A DNA stretch of 64,000 nucleotides from Flavobacteriales bacterium (GCA_016715995.1 JADJXF010000019.1:54530-118529); one strand, 5' to 3'. Positions 45,347 to 54,821 are shown, numbered from the stretch's first letter. Translations and numbers: made by a program. Notes: a model not told the origin generated them from the letters alone.

Positions 45347-46654
45347 ATGTACGCCGTCATCGGGATCATCTTCATCGTTGGATACCTGTGCATCGCGCTG
45401 GAACACCCGCTGCGCATCAACAAGGCCGCCACCGCGCTCGTCACCGGCGTGCTCATCTGGGTGCTCTTGATGATCGGTCAGCACGAGCTCCTCGACGCAG
45501 CGGATGCGCATGCCGGCACCGAAGGGATCCTCGGGGCGCTCAAGCACCATCTCGGCGACATCGCCGGCATCCTCTTCTTCCTCATGGGCGCCATGACCAT
45601 CGTGGAGCTTGTGGACGCCCATGAGGGCTTCCGCGTGATCACCGACCGCATCACGGGCACCAACAAGGTGACCCTGATGTGGGTGCTTAGCGTCATCACC
45701 TTCTTCCTCAGCGCCGCGCTGGACAATATGACCACCGCGATCGTGATGTGCGCGCTGTTGCGCAAGCTGATCAAGGACAAGGACGACCTGTGGACTTTCG
45801 CCGGCATGGTCATCATCGCGGCCAATGCTGGCGGCGCGTGGAGCCCCATCGGCGACGTCACCACCATCATGCTATGGATCGGCGGGCAGGTGACCACGGT
45901 GAACATCATCGCGAAGCTCATCGTGCCGAGCCTTGTGTGCCTGATTGTCCCCCTGCTCTGGTTCACGTTCACGTTCAAGGGCACGATCCGGCGACCCGAT
46001 GCCCCGCAAGAAGTGAACACAGGACACAAGGCCGTCAGCAAAGGCCAGCAGCAGTTGGTCTTCGCCCTGGGCCTCTTCGCCCTGCTCGGTGTCCCGCTCT
46101 TCAAGACATGGACGCACCTGCCGCCATACATGGGCATCCTGCTCGGTCTTGGAATCCTCTGGATCGTCACCGAGATCATGCACATGAACACCATCGAGAC
46201 CGACAAGGGCCATTTACTGGTGACCTCGGTGCTGCGTCGGATCGACGTGCCCAGCGTGCTCTTCTTCCTCGGCATCCTCACCGCCGTCTCCGGGCTGCAG
46301 GTGGCGGGGCACCTTACCGATACCGCGCAATTCCTTGATGACCGCCTCGGCAACATGTTCGCGGTGAACGGCGTGATCGGCGTGCTGAGCGCCGTGGTGG
46401 ACAATGTGCCGCTGGTGGCCGCTGCCATGGGCATGTATCCGATGACGCAATACCCTTCGGACCATGCCTTCTGGGAACTGCTCGCTTATTGCGCCGGCAC
46501 CGGTGGAAGCATCCTCATCATCGGCTCCGCAGCCGGGGTGGCCACCATGGGCATCCTCGGCATCGACTTCCTCTGGTACCTGCGCCGCATCGCCTTCCCC
46601 GCCGCGCTGGGCTATTTCGCAGGCATGATCGCGTTCTGGCTGATGTGGCACTGA
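45347..46654 (+). CDS. nhaD: NhaD-type Na+/H+ antiporter (copy 2)
   Basis: 435 residues, the same length as copy 1 and similar through the whole sequence (ITFFLSAALDNMTTAIVM, VDNVPLVAAAMGMYPM). The main differences are in loops after the first helices and near residue 220. I chose the ATG at 45347 because it aligns with copy 1; upstream TTG or ATG options add sequence absent there. Tandem duplication. Confidence 0.9.
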   Translation: MYAVIGIIFIVGYLCIALEHPLRINKAATALVTGVLIWVLLMIGQHELLDAADAHAGTEGILGALKHHLGDIAGILFFLMGAMTIVELVDAHEGFRVITDRITGTNKVTLMWVLSVITFFLSAALDNMTTAIVMCALLRKLIKDKDDLWTFAGMVIIAANAGGAWSPIGDVTTIMLWIGGQVTTVNIIAKLIVPSLVCLIVPLLWFTFTFKGTIRRPDAPQEVNTGHKAVSKGQQQLVFALGLFALLGVPLFKTWTHLPPYMGILLGLGILWIVTEIMHMNTIETDKGHLLVTSVLRRIDVPSVLFFLGILTAVSGLQVAGHLTDTAQFLDDRLGNMFAVNGVIGVLSAVVDNVPLVAAAMGMYPMTQYPSDHAFWELLAYCAGTGGSILIIGSAAGVATMGILGIDFLWYLRRIAFPAALGYFAGMIAFWLMWH

Positions 46655-46662
46655 GCAATGGC

Positions 46663-47476
46663 TCACGCCTTGCGCCGCTCAGAGAATTCGATCCGCACTG
46701 CGTCGTTCTCCTCCAGTCCCAGGAGCCGCGCAGCGCCGCCGCCGCTGCCCTCAACGCCCTTGTTCACGGCGATCTCCAGCAATCCGCTGGCATTGAAGAA
46801 GGCCAGGCATTGCCCGTTGTGGACGTCGCCGTAGGTGTTGTGGATCCGTGTCAGGTCGTCGGCGCTGTGGCCGAAGTGGATGCGGAAGGGCCGTCCGCCG
46901 TGCAGCTCGTTGAAGAGCGTGCGCTTCACGTTGGTCATCACGTTTCCGTAGTGATCCACATGCATCACCCGCGCCACGATGGCGTCCTTGGTCACCGTGG
47001 GTTTCAGGTTGAACAGCTCGCGCAGGGTCTTCAGCTTGCGGCCGATGGTCTCGGGCCTGCCGCCGCGCGCCAGGTGGCAGGCGGCCTTCACGAACACCGT
47101 GCGCGTGGGGAAGGCCGCATGGTCGTCGTCCAGCTTCATGGTGATCTCGTACGCCTCCTCGGGCATGCCCTCGAACATCAGCGGGAAGATGCCGCAGTCC
47201 GCGCCGATGAAGTAGTGCCCATCGTGCTTCACCACCACATGCGCGGTGAAGCGGTCCGCTTCGGGGTTCACGCCCACGATGTGGATGGTACCCGCTGGGA
47301 AGGCCGGGTACGCGTTGCGCAGCACGTAGGCCGCCATCGCCGTGTGGAAAGGGCGGATCTCGTGGGTGATGTCCACCACCGTGGCGCCCGGCTCCCTGCT
47401 GCAGGATGCTGCCCTTCACCACGGCCACATAGTGGTCGCGGGTGCCCATGTCGGTGGTGAGGGTGATGATGGCCAT
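46663..47476 (-). pseudogene. SAM hydroxide adenosyltransferase family (DUF62), frameshifted
   Basis: The start MAIITLTTDMGTRDHYVAVV and the rest (VVDITHEIRPFHTAMAAYVL, DHYGNVMTN) belong to one protein. It is split by an extra C in the run at 47394-47396: the first frame reads ...ILQQ, and the second resumes EPGATVVDITHEI. Corrected length is 270 residues. The family converts SAM plus water to adenosine and methionine in the best studied case. It is divergent from phoH. Confidence 0.87.
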
Positions 47477-47498
47477 CGCGCGCAGTGTGATCGGCGTC

Positions 47499-47506
47499 TA
47501 CCTTCG
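47499..47506 (+). promoter_or_regulatory. Putative -7 box TACCTTCG of phoH
   Basis: The same box as before the esterase-like gene. It is 62 nt upstream of the phoH TTG start. Confidence 0.35.
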
Positions 47507-47512
47507 GGCGGT

Positions 47513-47520
47513 CAAAACTA
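47513..47520 (-). promoter_or_regulatory. -7 box TAGTTTTG of the DUF62 gene
   Basis: An exact minus-strand TAnnTTTG match 36 nt upstream of the ATG at 47476. Confidence 0.5.
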
Positions 47521-47568
47521 GAGGGCGGTGCGACGCCGTTCCTGAAAGATCTCAACAAGACCGTCGAC

Positions 47569-48534
47569 TTGAGCGAGCAGCTGATCACCATCACGGGCGT
47601 GGATCCCGTGGACATCCTGGGCGCCAACGACGCCAACCTGCGCATCATCCGCGGGCTCTTCCCCAAGCTCAACCTCGTGGCGCGTGGCGATACCGTGAAG
47701 GTGAGCGGCACGCCCGACGACATCGCCCTCTTCGAGGAGCGCTTCAATGAGCTGATCGCGCACGTGGCCCGCTACAACGAGCTGCCGCGCAAGGTGCTGG
47801 ACGACATCATGGGCGGTGGCGAGGCCACGCAAGGCGCGGCCGACGACGATGTGCTCGTTTACGGGAACGCGGGCCTGCGGGTGAAGGCCCGAACGCCCAA
47901 CCAGCAGCGCCTGGTGGAAGCCTGCCGCACGAGCGACATGGTCTTCGCCATCGGCCCGGCGGGAACGGGCAAGACCTACACTGCCGTGGCGCTTGCGGTA
48001 AAGGCGCTGAAGGAGCGCGCGGTGCGTCGCATCATCCTTACGCGACCGGCGGTGGAGGCGGGGGAGAACCTCGGCTTCCTGCCTGGCGACCTGCGCGAGA
48101 AGCTCGATCCCTACCTGCAGCCGCTCTACGATGCGCTCAAGGACATGATCCCTGCCTCGCGCCTGGCCGAGTACCTCGAGGAAGGCGTCATCCAGATCGC
48201 GCCGCTCGCTTTCATGCGCGGCCGCACCCTCAACGACGCCTTCGTGATCCTCGACGAAGCGCAGAACGCCACCTTGCCGCAGATCAAGATGTTCCTCACG
48301 CGCATGGGGCGCAACGCCAAGTTCGTCATCACCGGCGATGTGACCCAGGTGGACCTGCCCGACCGCCAGCCTAGCGGACTGATGCCCGCGGTGGACATGC
48401 TGCGGAACGTACCCGGCATCACGGTGATCGAGCTGGATGAGAAGGATGTCATCCGCCACGAGCTGGTGACGCGCGTGCTGGTGGCCTTCAGGGAGATGGA
48501 GAACCGATCCAACGAGAACGCGCAGAGCAAATGA
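47569..48534 (+). CDS. phoH: PhoH family ATPase
   Basis: 321 residues. Walker A GPAGTGKTYTAVAL is near residues 128-141, and FVILDEAQNATLPQIKMFL is the Walker B region. The N-terminal segment LITITGVDPVDILGANDANL matches Bacteroidota PhoH. There is no in-frame ATG or GTG before 47569: the frame goes back to a stop at 47488, so TTG is the likely start. PhoH is linked to RNA metabolism. The purC ATG overlaps its stop. Confidence 0.9.
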   Translation: MSEQLITITGVDPVDILGANDANLRIIRGLFPKLNLVARGDTVKVSGTPDDIALFEERFNELIAHVARYNELPRKVLDDIMGGGEATQGAADDDVLVYGNAGLRVKARTPNQQRLVEACRTSDMVFAIGPAGTGKTYTAVALAVKALKERAVRRIILTRPAVEAGENLGFLPGDLREKLDPYLQPLYDALKDMIPASRLAEYLEEGVIQIAPLAFMRGRTLNDAFVILDEAQNATLPQIKMFLTRMGRNAKFVITGDVTQVDLPDRQPSGLMPAVDMLRNVPGITVIELDEKDVIRHELVTRVLVAFREMENRSNENAQSK

Positions 48535-49487
48535 CCACCGCCCTTGCCGGAACCCTGGTACGTTCCGACCTGCAGCATCCGCTCATCACCAAGGTCTATC
48601 GCGGCAAGGTGCGCGATGTGTACACGCTGGCCGACGGCCGCATCTTACTCGTGGCCAGCGACCGCATCAGCGCCTTCGACGTGGTGCTACCGCGCGGCAT
48701 ACCGCACAAAGGGCAGGTGCTCAGCCAACTCAGCTGGCACATGCTGCAAGCCACGCGGCATGTGGCGCCCAACTGGGCCATCGCGCAGCCCGATCCGAAC
48801 GTCGTCATCGGCCACGCCTGCGCCACCGTGAAGGTGGAGATGGTGGTACGCGGCTTCCTCGCCGGACACGCATGGCGCACCTATGCCGAGGGAAAGCGCA
48901 TCCTCTGCGGAGCGCCAATGCCCGACGGGATGAAGGAGAACGACCGCTTCCCGCAGCCGATCATCACGCCCAGCACCAAAGCCGATGCGGGCCACGATGA
49001 GGACATCACGCCGGAGGAGATCCTCGCGCGCGGGCTCTGCACGCCCGAGGAATGGGACACCATGTGCCGCTACGCGCTCGCGCTCTTCGGTGAGGGCACG
49101 CGGCTGGCGCAGGAGCGCGGGTTGCTGCTGGTGGACACCAAGTACGAGTTCGGCCGCGCTCCGGATGGCCGCATCCTCTTGATTGACGAAGTGCACACCC
49201 CTGATAGCTCGCGCTACTTCTATGCCGAGGGCTACGCCGAGCGGCAGGCCAAGGGCGAACGGCAGAAGCAGCTGAGCAAGGAGTTCGTGCGCGAATGGCT
49301 CATCGCCGGCGGCTTCATGGGCAAGGAAGGCCAGCAGGTGCCGCCAATGGACGATGCCTTCGTACAGAGCGTCACCGACCGCTACGTTGAGCTGTACGAG
49401 CGCATCACCGCAGAACGCTTCGCGCCCGCACCAACGGATGACATCAATGCGCGCGTGCAGAAGGCGGTTGCATCGTACCTCGGCTGA
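48531..49487 (+). CDS. purC: Phosphoribosylaminoimidazole-succinocarboxamide synthase
   Basis: 318 residues. Signature regions: VYRGKVRDVYTLADGRILLV, DRISAFDV, VEMVVRGFLAGHAW, LLVDTKYEFG, and LIDEVHTPDSSRY. It joins CAIR and aspartate with ATP during purine synthesis. The length is closer to the eukaryote-like long form than to the 240-residue form of E. coli. It overlaps phoH by 4 nt. Confidence 0.95.
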   Translation: MTTALAGTLVRSDLQHPLITKVYRGKVRDVYTLADGRILLVASDRISAFDVVLPRGIPHKGQVLSQLSWHMLQATRHVAPNWAIAQPDPNVVIGHACATVKVEMVVRGFLAGHAWRTYAEGKRILCGAPMPDGMKENDRFPQPIITPSTKADAGHDEDITPEEILARGLCTPEEWDTMCRYALALFGEGTRLAQERGLLLVDTKYEFGRAPDGRILLIDEVHTPDSSRYFYAEGYAERQAKGERQKQLSKEFVREWLIAGGFMGKEGQQVPPMDDAFVQSVTDRYVELYERITAERFAPAPTDDINARVQKAVASYLG

Positions 49488-49489
49488 AC

Positions 49490-51409
49490 TCACTGCTTCC
49501 CCGTCCGCACCACGTATTGCATGGCCTGCATGTGCGCGCGGGCATAGCTGCTCATGCGTTCCACGACATCGGAGCGCGCGGCTGCGGAGTCGGCGGTGCT
49601 CTTCTCGCGGTAGCGGTGCAGGCCGCGCGAGCCATCTTCGCGTTCGATCAGGAACCAGTTGTCGTCGAGCACGCCGTACTTGTCGTCGGCGTTGAAGTAG
49701 ATGAAGGGCCGCCGCTCGCGCAGCAGGTCGATGCCAAGGGTCCTGTTCTCGTAAGGCGCGCGCAGCACGCCCATGATCGTGGGGAACACATCGATCTGCC
49801 CGGCGATGGCGCGGTCGGTGCGCGTTTCGGCGAGGATGCGCGGCGCGTGGAAGAGCAGCGGTGTGTGGTGGTAGTCGAGCGACATGTCGTAGGTGCCGTC
49901 GATGGCCGCGCCGTGGTCGGCCACGAAGACGAAGAGCGTGCTGTCGTACCAGGAGTGCTTCGCGCTCTCCTTCACCAGTTGCCTTAAGGACCAGTCGGCG
50001 AACTGGGTGGAGCGGTCGCGCGTCTCGTTGGCGGTCGGGGTGAAGTAGGGCGGGATGTAGAAGGGCCCGTGGTCGCTCGCGGTCATGAAGGCGGCCACGA
50101 AGGGCTTGCCACCAGCCGCCATCTCGTCTAGGATCGGCAGGGCGAAGGCGAACATGCGATCGTCCGGAACGCCCAAGGTGGTCTTCACATCATCGGCAGG
50201 ATAATCGGCCTTGGTGATCACGCGCTCGCAGCCGTTGGCGCGCATGAAGCCCTCGGCGTTGTCGAACTGCCCGTCGTGCGTGGTGAAGTAGGCGGTGGCG
50301 TAGCCGTGCTCGCGCAGCGCGTTGAAGATGCCGTGGTAGCGCAGCATGCCGCTCTCCTTCATCGGGTGCTGGCGGAAGAGCGCGGGGAAGGAGAAGAGCG
50401 TGCTGAAGACGCCGTTGAAGGTGTGGATGCCCGAGGTATAAGCGTTCTCGAAGTAGAGACCCGTGCGCGAGAGGCTGTCGAGGAAGGGCGTGAGCGCGCG
50501 GGTGCAGCCGTGGCGCTCCATGCGCGCGGCGCTCATGCTCTCCATGATCACCAGCACCACGTTCAGGCGGCGGGCCGGCGCATCGAACGAGACTGCGCGC
50601 GCGAGCGGATGCGCGTCATTCGGCGCGACGATGCCGAGGTCCGCCTGCACGCGCGCGATCGCTTCAGCGTCGTCCATGAGCGCCACCAGCTTGTTGTCCT
50701 CGTCCATGCTGTCGAGCCAGCTGCGGATGAGCGTGAAGCAGGGATTCAGCCCGAGCTGGTTCAGGAAGGCGTGGTCGCTGAAGTAGGCCGTGCCCACGCG
50801 GATCGGCGACTTCTCATCGATGCGGCCGCGGATGCCGAGGAAGACCAGGCCGAGGATGAGCAACGAGCCGAGCACCTTGCCCGGGTAGGGCGTGCGGTTG
50901 AGCGCGAGGGGCGCGCGCAGGATGCGGCCCAGCCGCTTGTGGAAGAGGATCAGCACGCCGATGAAGGGCACGATGGCCAGCCAGTAGCGCGGCTCCTCGG
51001 CGATCATGCGCGCCACGAAGAGCGGATTGTCCATCCACTCGAAGGCGGTGATGGACAGGCGCTGGAAGAACTGCCCGAAGTAGGGGATGTCCGCCGCGCA
51101 GGCGAGGAAGGCGAGGGAGAAGGCGATGAACAGGTACGCGCGCAGCGCGGTGATCACCCACGGGCGCAGGCCGCCGGTGAAGGAGAGGATGGTGAGGAGG
51201 AGCACGGGCAGCGCCACGATGTAGCCGGTGATCACCAGGTCGAAGCGCAGGCCCATGACCAGCGCTTGGAGCACAAGGCCCGCGCTGGCGTCCTCCACGC
51301 GGTGCCATTGCGTGGCCAGCAGCACCAGGCGGAACACCATGAAGAGCGCGGCGGCCAGCAGGTAGAGCCGGAACACAGGGCCGAGCTGCGTGGGCAGGTG
51401 CTTGCGCAT
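49490..51409 (-). CDS. LtaS/sulfatase-fold membrane enzyme (phosphoethanolamine/phosphoglycerol transferase-like)
   Basis: 639 residues: five N-terminal helices to residue ~200, then a soluble sulfatase-fold domain with NVVLVIMESMSAARMERHG (first metal aspartate replaced by Glu, as in LtaS), FNGVFSTLFSFP and AFMTASDHGPFYIPP plus FVFVADHGAAID. Family members transfer a phospho-alcohol to a lipid or glycan. Which substrate cannot be read here. Converges with purC. Confidence 0.85.
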   Translation of the reverse strand: MRKHLPTQLGPVFRLYLLAAALFMVFRLVLLATQWHRVEDASAGLVLQALVMGLRFDLVITGYIVALPVLLLTILSFTGGLRPWVITALRAYLFIAFSLAFLACAADIPYFGQFFQRLSITAFEWMDNPLFVARMIAEEPRYWLAIVPFIGVLILFHKRLGRILRAPLALNRTPYPGKVLGSLLILGLVFLGIRGRIDEKSPIRVGTAYFSDHAFLNQLGLNPCFTLIRSWLDSMDEDNKLVALMDDAEAIARVQADLGIVAPNDAHPLARAVSFDAPARRLNVVLVIMESMSAARMERHGCTRALTPFLDSLSRTGLYFENAYTSGIHTFNGVFSTLFSFPALFRQHPMKESGMLRYHGIFNALREHGYATAYFTTHDGQFDNAEGFMRANGCERVITKADYPADDVKTTLGVPDDRMFAFALPILDEMAAGGKPFVAAFMTASDHGPFYIPPYFTPTANETRDRSTQFADWSLRQLVKESAKHSWYDSTLFVFVADHGAAIDGTYDMSLDYHHTPLLFHAPRILAETRTDRAIAGQIDVFPTIMGVLRAPYENRTLGIDLLRERRPFIYFNADDKYGVLDDNWFLIEREDGSRGLHRYREKSTADSAAARSDVVERMSSYARAHMQAMQYVVRTGKQ

Positions 51410-51494
51410 GGCGCCAAGGTCGTCGCTTTACCGGTACGGCGCAGGCGTCGGGAATTGCTCCCTGTGTGCCATCTTGCGGTCCAAGCCGATCCGT

Positions 51495-52025
51495 ATGCGC
51501 ATCTCCATCACCCGCTTGCTCTCCGTCTTCGCTGTATTGACCCTTTTCCATTGCGCTCCGCGCGCCATGGCCCAATCACCCATGACCACGGTGTTCGTGG
51601 TGCGCCACGCCGAGAAGCTCGATGCGGCCGATTCCGATACGCCGCTCTCACCGGAAGGCGAGGCGCGCGCCCTTGCGCTATCGAAGGAACTGTCGCGAGC
51701 GAATGTGACGGGCGTTTACGCCAGCGATAAGCTGCGCACGCAGCAGACCGTGCGCCCACTGGCGCGACGCAATGGCTTGGACATCAATGTGGTCGATGCC
51801 TGGGCCTTGGACGAATTGGAGCAGCGCATCCGCAAGGACCACAAGGGCAATGTGGTGCTGGTGGCGGGGCACAGCAACACGGTGCCGCAGATCGTGAGGC
51901 GGCTCTCCGGCGTGGAGGTGGACGGCATACCGGAGCATGTGTACGACCGCTTGTACAAAGTGACGATCGCGCCGGATGGCGCCGCCACGCTCGAGGAGCT
52001 GCGCTTCGGCGAGCCCACGCCCTGA
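51495..52025 (+). CDS. Secreted histidine phosphatase family protein
   Basis: 176 residues. The signal segment LLSVFAVLTLFHCAPRAMAQ may end at a lipobox (LFHC) or at a signal peptidase I site (AMAQ). The catalytic RHAEK (R-H-G-type motif) is near residue 37, and the second His lies in VLVAGHSNTVPQIV. It removes phosphate from small molecules or proteins outside the cytoplasm. ATG at 51495 is set by the leader. Confidence 0.85.
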   Translation: MRISITRLLSVFAVLTLFHCAPRAMAQSPMTTVFVVRHAEKLDAADSDTPLSPEGEARALALSKELSRANVTGVYASDKLRTQQTVRPLARRNGLDINVVDAWALDELEQRIRKDHKGNVVLVAGHSNTVPQIVRRLSGVEVDGIPEHVYDRLYKVTIAPDGAATLEELRFGEPTP

Positions 52026-52029
52026 TCGC

Positions 52030-52695
52030 TCAGGCGGTCTTTTCCTTCAAGAGCTTCGCGATGTCGCTGATGAGGCGGTCCACCTCCGTGGCCTTGGTGC
52101 CGTCGTAGAATCCGCGGATGCGGCGCTGCGCGTCCACCAGCACGAAGTTCTCGGTGTGCACGAAGTCGTCCGGGCCGCCATTGCCTTCATCGAGGCAGGC
52201 GAAATAGCTGCGGCGTGCGAGCCGGTAGATCTGCAGTCGGTCGCCGGTGAGCAGGTGCCAGCGCTTCGGGTCGGCACCGTGCAGCGCGCCGTAAGCGGCA
52301 AGCACCGGCACGCTGTCCATCTCGGGCGTCACGGAATGGGAGAGGAGCACCACGCGGTCGTCGGTCCGATAGGCCTCCTGCACGCGCGCCATCTGCGCGG
52401 TCATCTTCGGGCAGATGGTGGGGCAGGTGGTGAAGAAGAAGTCGGCCACGATGATCCGTCCATCAGCATCGGCCAGTGTGATGGTATCGCCCGTCTGGTC
52501 CACGAGCCGGAAGTCGCTGATGCGGTGCTCGCCCTCGGCCTTGCGCACCGCCGGGTCCACCAGGCGCGGGTCTAGCTGCTTCGGATGGAAGATCGGCAGC
52601 GCATCACTCGGACGGATGATGAAGTAGCCGATGATGATGACCGCTGCGACGATGGCCGTGAAGGCGGCGAGGCGGATGAGGAGCGGGTGCTTCAC
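52030..52695 (-). CDS. SCO1/SenC family copper-binding protein
   Basis: 221 residues with an N-terminal membrane anchor (AAFTAIVAAVIIIGYFII). The copper motif FTTCPTICPKM (CxxxC) and the distal His in DFVHTENFVLVD are present. It delivers copper to cytochrome c oxidase or acts as a thiol-disulfide reductase. That links it to the ccm genes through respiration, though they are far apart here. Confidence 0.92.
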   Translation of the reverse strand: MKHPLLIRLAAFTAIVAAVIIIGYFIIRPSDALPIFHPKQLDPRLVDPAVRKAEGEHRISDFRLVDQTGDTITLADADGRIIVADFFFTTCPTICPKMTAQMARVQEAYRTDDRVVLLSHSVTPEMDSVPVLAAYGALHGADPKRWHLLTGDRLQIYRLARRSYFACLDEGNGGPDDFVHTENFVLVDAQRRIRGFYDGTKATEVDRLISDIAKLLKEKTA

Positions 52696-52698
52696 GCG

Positions 52699-53400
52699 TC
52701 AAAGTTCGCGCAGGTTCACCGTGTAGGTGAACGAGGCGATCCAGCGGCGCGTGGGCCACGCCCGATCGCGCTCACGGTCGTGCACCAGCGCGGCGGAGAG
52801 GCTGTGCGCCTTACTGAAGCGGTAGCTAGTGCCCAGTTGATAGCGCGTGCCGAAGTACGACCAGCCCTTGTTCGAGGCCCAGTTGAAGAACTCCACGCTG
52901 AGCTGCGGGTCCAGCTTCCACTTCTTGATGTCGTAGCCTAGTTGGAAGCGGTTGCGGAAGACCTCGCGCTGCCCGCCCCATTCGATGTAGCTGTGCTGCC
53001 ACAGCGTGCGGAATTCGCCCGCGAAGCGCCCGAAGTCCTTCACCAGCTCGGCCTGCACGATGCTCCGGTGGCGCAGCCCGCTGGCGGACGAGCGCGCGGC
53101 GAAGCGGTGCTCGAATGCGAAGTAGAGCCACTTGTCGGCCTTGTACCGCAGGTTCGCGTCCAGGTAGGTCTGCCGCCCGGCGAAGAAGACATCGGCGCTC
53201 CGGTAGCCGAGCTCGCCGCGGAAGCGGAAGCGCTTGTAGGAATCGCCGAGCACATCCTTCAGGAAGAGCGGCAGCCGCCCCTGCACCGCGCCCGAGACCC
53301 AGAGCTCCTGCCGCGTCGCGGGACGCAGCGCCTCTTGCGCGCACGCGGCGCCGCCAAGCAGCAGCAGGCCGCACAACAGGCAGAGGCGGAGCCCGCGCAT
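52699..53400 (-). CDS. DUF2490-like outer-membrane beta-barrel protein
   Basis: 233 residues with a signal peptide (ends GGAACAQ; the Cys could be a lipobox). The rest is a series of amphipathic strands with many aromatics (LYFAFEHRFAARS, WSYFGTRYQLGTSYRF), ending ASFTYTVNLREL, in the style of DUF2490 proteins. Function unknown. It lies 3 nt downstream of the SCO stop, on the same strand as the lipoprotein gene. Confidence 0.75.
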   Translation of the reverse strand: MRGLRLCLLCGLLLLGGAACAQEALRPATRQELWVSGAVQGRLPLFLKDVLGDSYKRFRFRGELGYRSADVFFAGRQTYLDANLRYKADKWLYFAFEHRFAARSSASGLRHRSIVQAELVKDFGRFAGEFRTLWQHSYIEWGGQREVFRNRFQLGYDIKKWKLDPQLSVEFFNWASNKGWSYFGTRYQLGTSYRFSKAHSLSAALVHDRERDRAWPTRRWIASFTYTVNLREL

Positions 53401-53402
53401 GC

Positions 53403-53795
53403 TCAGTAGTTGCGGATCGTGATGGTGCCTACGTTCACCACGTCCTTGCGGCTGCTGATCTCGGTGTTCACCCAGATGCCTTCGGTGCAATTGGTGTAGT
53501 CGTTGCACTCGCTGATGACGTAGATGCGGTAATCGCCTTTGCGCAGCCAGGTGAAGCGGAACTCGCCGCTGGGTCCCGAGCGGGTGTCGTCGTCGGCGTA
53601 GGTGCCGTCGCCGTACACGATGTACACGCGCTGATCCGCCAGCGGATAGGGATTGCCCACGGTGCTGGAGCCGTTGTAGCGCTGCTCGTACACCAGGCCG
53701 CGGATCTCGCCGCGCCCGCCCTCGCCGGGCTCTTTGCTGCACGCGCTGAACAGCAGCGCTGTCACGATCAGGGCCAGGGGGATTGAACGCATCAT
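53403..53795 (-). CDS. Small lipoprotein with carboxypeptidase-like/CNA-type fold
   Basis: 130 residues. A lipoprotein signal (IVTALLFSAC) is followed by a single beta-sandwich-like domain (GEIRGLVYEQRYN, PSGEFRFTWLRKGDYRIYVI) typical of carboxypeptidase-regulatory folds. No further function. A TACATTTA box lies 21 nt upstream. Immediately upstream of the DUF2490 gene, probably one transcript. Confidence 0.75.
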   Translation of the reverse strand: MMRSIPLALIVTALLFSACSKEPGEGGRGEIRGLVYEQRYNGSSTVGNPYPLADQRVYIVYGDGTYADDDTRSGPSGEFRFTWLRKGDYRIYVISECNDYTNCTEGIWVNTEISSRKDVVNVGTITIRNY

Positions 53796-53816
53796 TTCCT
53801 TCAGGTTAAGGGGCGG

Positions 53817-53824
53817 TAAATGTA
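53817..53824 (-). promoter_or_regulatory. Putative -7 box TACATTTA of the lipoprotein operon
   Basis: One base from TAnnTTTG on the minus strand, 21 nt before the ATG at 53795. Confidence 0.35.
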
Positions 53825-53854
53825 GAGGGCGCCGCGCATGCGGCTGGCCGCGCC

Positions 53855-54718
53855 TCAGCGCGTGCGGCGCTCGAACCGGAGGAGGTTGGGACGGGCGTCC
53901 TTCCCCTCGTTGCTGATGAGCAGCGTGCCGCCGGGCAGGAAGGTGATGCCCTCGGGTTTGGGGAACAAGCCGGCATCCAGCAGGTGCAACGCGACGAGGG
54001 CGCCGCCGCGGTCCACCACCAGCAAGGTGCGGTCCACGGCGCTCAGCAGGTAGTACTGGTCGCTCACGGGATCGACGGCCACGGAACTGAAGCGCAGTTT
54101 CAACGCCGGCACCGCGCGTCCCTTGGGCGTGGTGCGTTCGGGCACCGTGAAGCCCGCACGGCGTGCCTGCGCGATGACGTGTTCCACCGAGAGTTCCAAT
54201 GCGGGCGCCGGGAGCACAACACGCGCGAGGGGATCGTACGCGTGGATGACGCGCCGGTCGCGCGTACGGGGATTGCCCTTCTCTACGCCCTTCGGCGCGA
54301 TGAGGATGAGCCCGCGCCGCTCGTCGTAGCCGAGACCTTCCAGGTTATGCTGCGCCACGCGCACGCGGAACGTGTCGAGGACCTGCATCGCCTCGGCGCC
54401 CATGGCCATGCGGTAGATGAGACCGTCGCTGCGCAGGGCGTAGTACTCCTGGCCCACACGGGTGAGGCCTTCGAGGTCGCCGGGCGAGCCGAACGCGCGC
54501 TTGCCGGTGATGCGGCCGGTGCCGAGGTCCAGCAGGTACAGCACTGCGTCTTCATCCTGCACGCAGGCCACCGTGCGCTCATCTACGTCGGTGAGGGCGC
54601 TCACCTCCATCAACTCGCTGGGAAGCGCATGCACCTTGTCCGGATGCCGGAGGTCGTACGGGAATTGCGCGCGTGCAGCGAAGGAGAAGGGCAGGAGGAG
54701 CAAGGCTAGGATGCGCAC
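53855..54718 (-). CDS. Secreted SdiA-regulated-like beta-propeller protein
   Basis: 287 residues with a signal peptide (ends AARAQ). The rest resembles the SdiA-regulated/YjiK-type propeller: LPSELMEVSALTDVDERTV, LEGLTRVGQEYYALRSDGLI, PEGITFLPGGTLLISNEGK. Such proteins are thought to bind or hydrolyse extracellular ligands but none is proven. The signal peptide fixes the start. Divergent from the antiporter. Confidence 0.8.
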   Translation of the reverse strand: MRILALLLLPFSFAARAQFPYDLRHPDKVHALPSELMEVSALTDVDERTVACVQDEDAVLYLLDLGTGRITGKRAFGSPGDLEGLTRVGQEYYALRSDGLIYRMAMGAEAMQVLDTFRVRVAQHNLEGLGYDERRGLILIAPKGVEKGNPRTRDRRVIHAYDPLARVVLPAPALELSVEHVIAQARRAGFTVPERTTPKGRAVPALKLRFSSVAVDPVSDQYYLLSAVDRTLLVVDRGGALVALHLLDAGLFPKPEGITFLPGGTLLISNEGKDARPNLLRFERRTR

Positions 54719-54821
54719 GCGTCAAAGATGGTCGCACCGCGTGGCAATCCTGTGATCGCGTGTGTTGAACGATCAACGGGCCGTTGCGCGCCTGGTTGAT
54801 ACCTTGATCCGCGCTACCGCC

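Noticed and set aside
54762..54821. 20-residue N-terminal extension of the antiporter from a TTG
   Set aside because: The ATG at 54822 gives the usual N-terminus; the extension is not membrane-like.
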